Assembly: GCA_025057115.1 (NCBI GenBank)
Contig: JANWWZ010000022.1
Location: 1 to 37,153, forward strand
Length of the DNA: 37,153 nucleotides
Direction: 5' to 3'
Origin: Bernardetiaceae bacterium
GTDB lineage: Bacteria; Bacteroidota; Bacteroidia; Cytophagales; Thermoflexibacteraceae
The notes under the pieces were generated by a model that made no database searches, was not told the DNA's origin, and worked only from the letters and a program-made list of their open reading frames with translations. The position numbers were made by a program, and so were the translations under genes. Numbering within the stretch: the first letter of the stretch is position 1; every line of letters begins with the position of its first letter. Below, one piece after another: positions 36,504 to 37,153 of the stretch.

Positions 36504-37153
36504 TTATTTTTCTATCACAAACTTAGCAGCAAAAGAATCGCCTTCTATTGTTATCCTCAGCAAATAAAGCCCTGCAGGCAGGTTATCAGTCTTTAGAGTA
36601 TACGCATTGCCTTCTTTTCCGAGCAATGCCACACCTTTGTATACTACTCTGCCTGTGTTGTCTATTACTTCAACTGGAAGAGAAGTGTTTTGCACATTGC
36701 GGATTTTAAATTCAATCCAATCGGTTGTGGGATTAGGATAGACCAGTAATACATCAGGATTCTTTTGGCGATGTAAGGCAACTATTCGGCTGTATTGATG
36801 AGAGCCATCTAAATCTACTTGCCGAAGCCGATAGTACACCACCGCAGCAAAGGACGGCACCTGGTCAATGTACTCATACCATCGCGGCTCAATACTCCTT
36901 CCCGCTGCCGCTACCCGACCAATTCCCTCAAACCGAATTCCATCCCAACTGCGCTCTATCTCAAAAAAATCGCTCCCATGTTCGTGGATGGTTTGCCACT
37001 GCAAACGCGCCTGATGCTCTTTGCTCTCTGCTACCCACTCAGCAGTCAAATGCACCAACTCCACTGGCAAGGGATAGTTTTGATGAGAAAGCGTCCAAGG
37101 CGAAAACTGGCTCACGTTGTCCACTTGAACGAATTTTTGAGTAGTGTTCACCG
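36504..37153 (-). CDS. T9SS type A sorting domain protein, 5' end outside the window
   Basis: The last 216 codons of a gene running off the right edge; the frame is open to the border (no start claimed). The visible part carries a fibronectin-like module (LVHLTAEWVAESKEHQARLQWQTIHEHGSDFFEIERS, then YRLRQVDLDGSHQYS), a beta-sandwich often placed before sorting domains, and a terminal sorting domain from about VYPNPTTDWIEFKI to the end (LPAGLYLLRITIEGDSFAAKFVIEK). That last region matches TIGR04183, which is cut off when the protein is moved to the cell surface by the type IX secretion system of Bacteroidota. Its gene is upstream of and 13 bases from the S74 fibre gene, so the two may be co-expressed at the surface. 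Function of the cut part is not known. Confidence 0.9.
   Translation of the reverse strand, partial: VNTTQKFVQVDNVSQFSPWTLSHQNYPLPVELVHLTAEWVAESKEHQARLQWQTIHEHGSDFFEIERSWDGIRFEGIGRVAAAGRSIEPRWYEYIDQVPSFAAVVYYRLRQVDLDGSHQYSRIVALHRQKNPDVLLVYPNPTTDWIEFKIRNVQNTSLPVEVIDNTGRVVYKGVALLGKEGNAYTLKTDNLPAGLYLLRITIEGDSFAAKFVIEK

Overview
The window reads as chromosomal DNA of a member of the Bacteroidota, probably Cytophagia- or Chitinophagia-like; I do not name a genus. The signs are a type IX secretion sorting domain at the right edge, a secreted peptidase-S74 protein, near absence of Shine-Dalgarno sequences before genes, and repeated TAnnTTTG boxes (the -7 element of the main sigma factor of this phylum) upstream of genes. 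No tRNA, rRNA, IS element, CRISPR array or prophage was found.

Left part (1-9762): the tail of a PD-(D/E)XK nuclease-family protein; a two-lobed aspartyl-protease lipoprotein with a PDZ domain; a flavin reductase-like protein; a DUF1684 lipoprotein-like or membrane-anchored protein; a secreted protein of unknown function; prfB with a programmed +1 frameshift followed by corA; gcvH diverging from prfB; and a leftward operon of outer-membrane barrel protein, DUF4212 small subunit and VC_2705-type sodium/solute symporter, which looks like an uptake system for a small organic acid.

Middle (9984-21256): a leftward trp operon (trpG, trpD, a 68-residue unknown ORF, trpC) preceded by a complete attenuator: a 22-codon leader peptide with Trp-Phe-Trp, a terminator hairpin and an antiterminator pairing. 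trpE, trpF, trpB and trpA are not in the window. Then come a DUF6909-like protein with a nucleoside-phosphorylase-like end, the small SRP RNA with its own promoter, a TalC-type transaldolase, a family 9 glycosyltransferase, a hypothetical protein overlapping cdsA tail to tail, a CPBP protease - DUF2007 - cdsA operon, dusB and trmB.

Right part (21519-31661): a rightward, tightly packed cell-surface polysaccharide cluster. A D-cysteine desulfhydrase-like PLP enzyme is followed by an asparagine-synthase-type amidotransferase, two GT-A glycosyltransferases, a TIGR04325-type methyltransferase, an FkbM-like protein, a cupin, a DegT sugar aminotransferase, a second methyltransferase and a GT4 glycosyltransferase. 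Several junctions are 4-base ATGA overlaps, implying translational coupling. The set suggests synthesis of an amino-sugar-containing, methylated glycan; no flippase or polymerase lies in the window.

Right end (31823-37153): comEC (DNA uptake channel), a bidirectional terminator, then a leftward pair: a T9SS-secreted protein (5' part cut by the window) and a large secreted protein with about 24 repeats of 17 residues and a self-cleaving S74 chaperone domain. The most noteworthy items are the trp attenuator, the RF2 frameshift site, the unknown ORF inside the trp operon, the repeat/S74 protein and the polysaccharide cluster.
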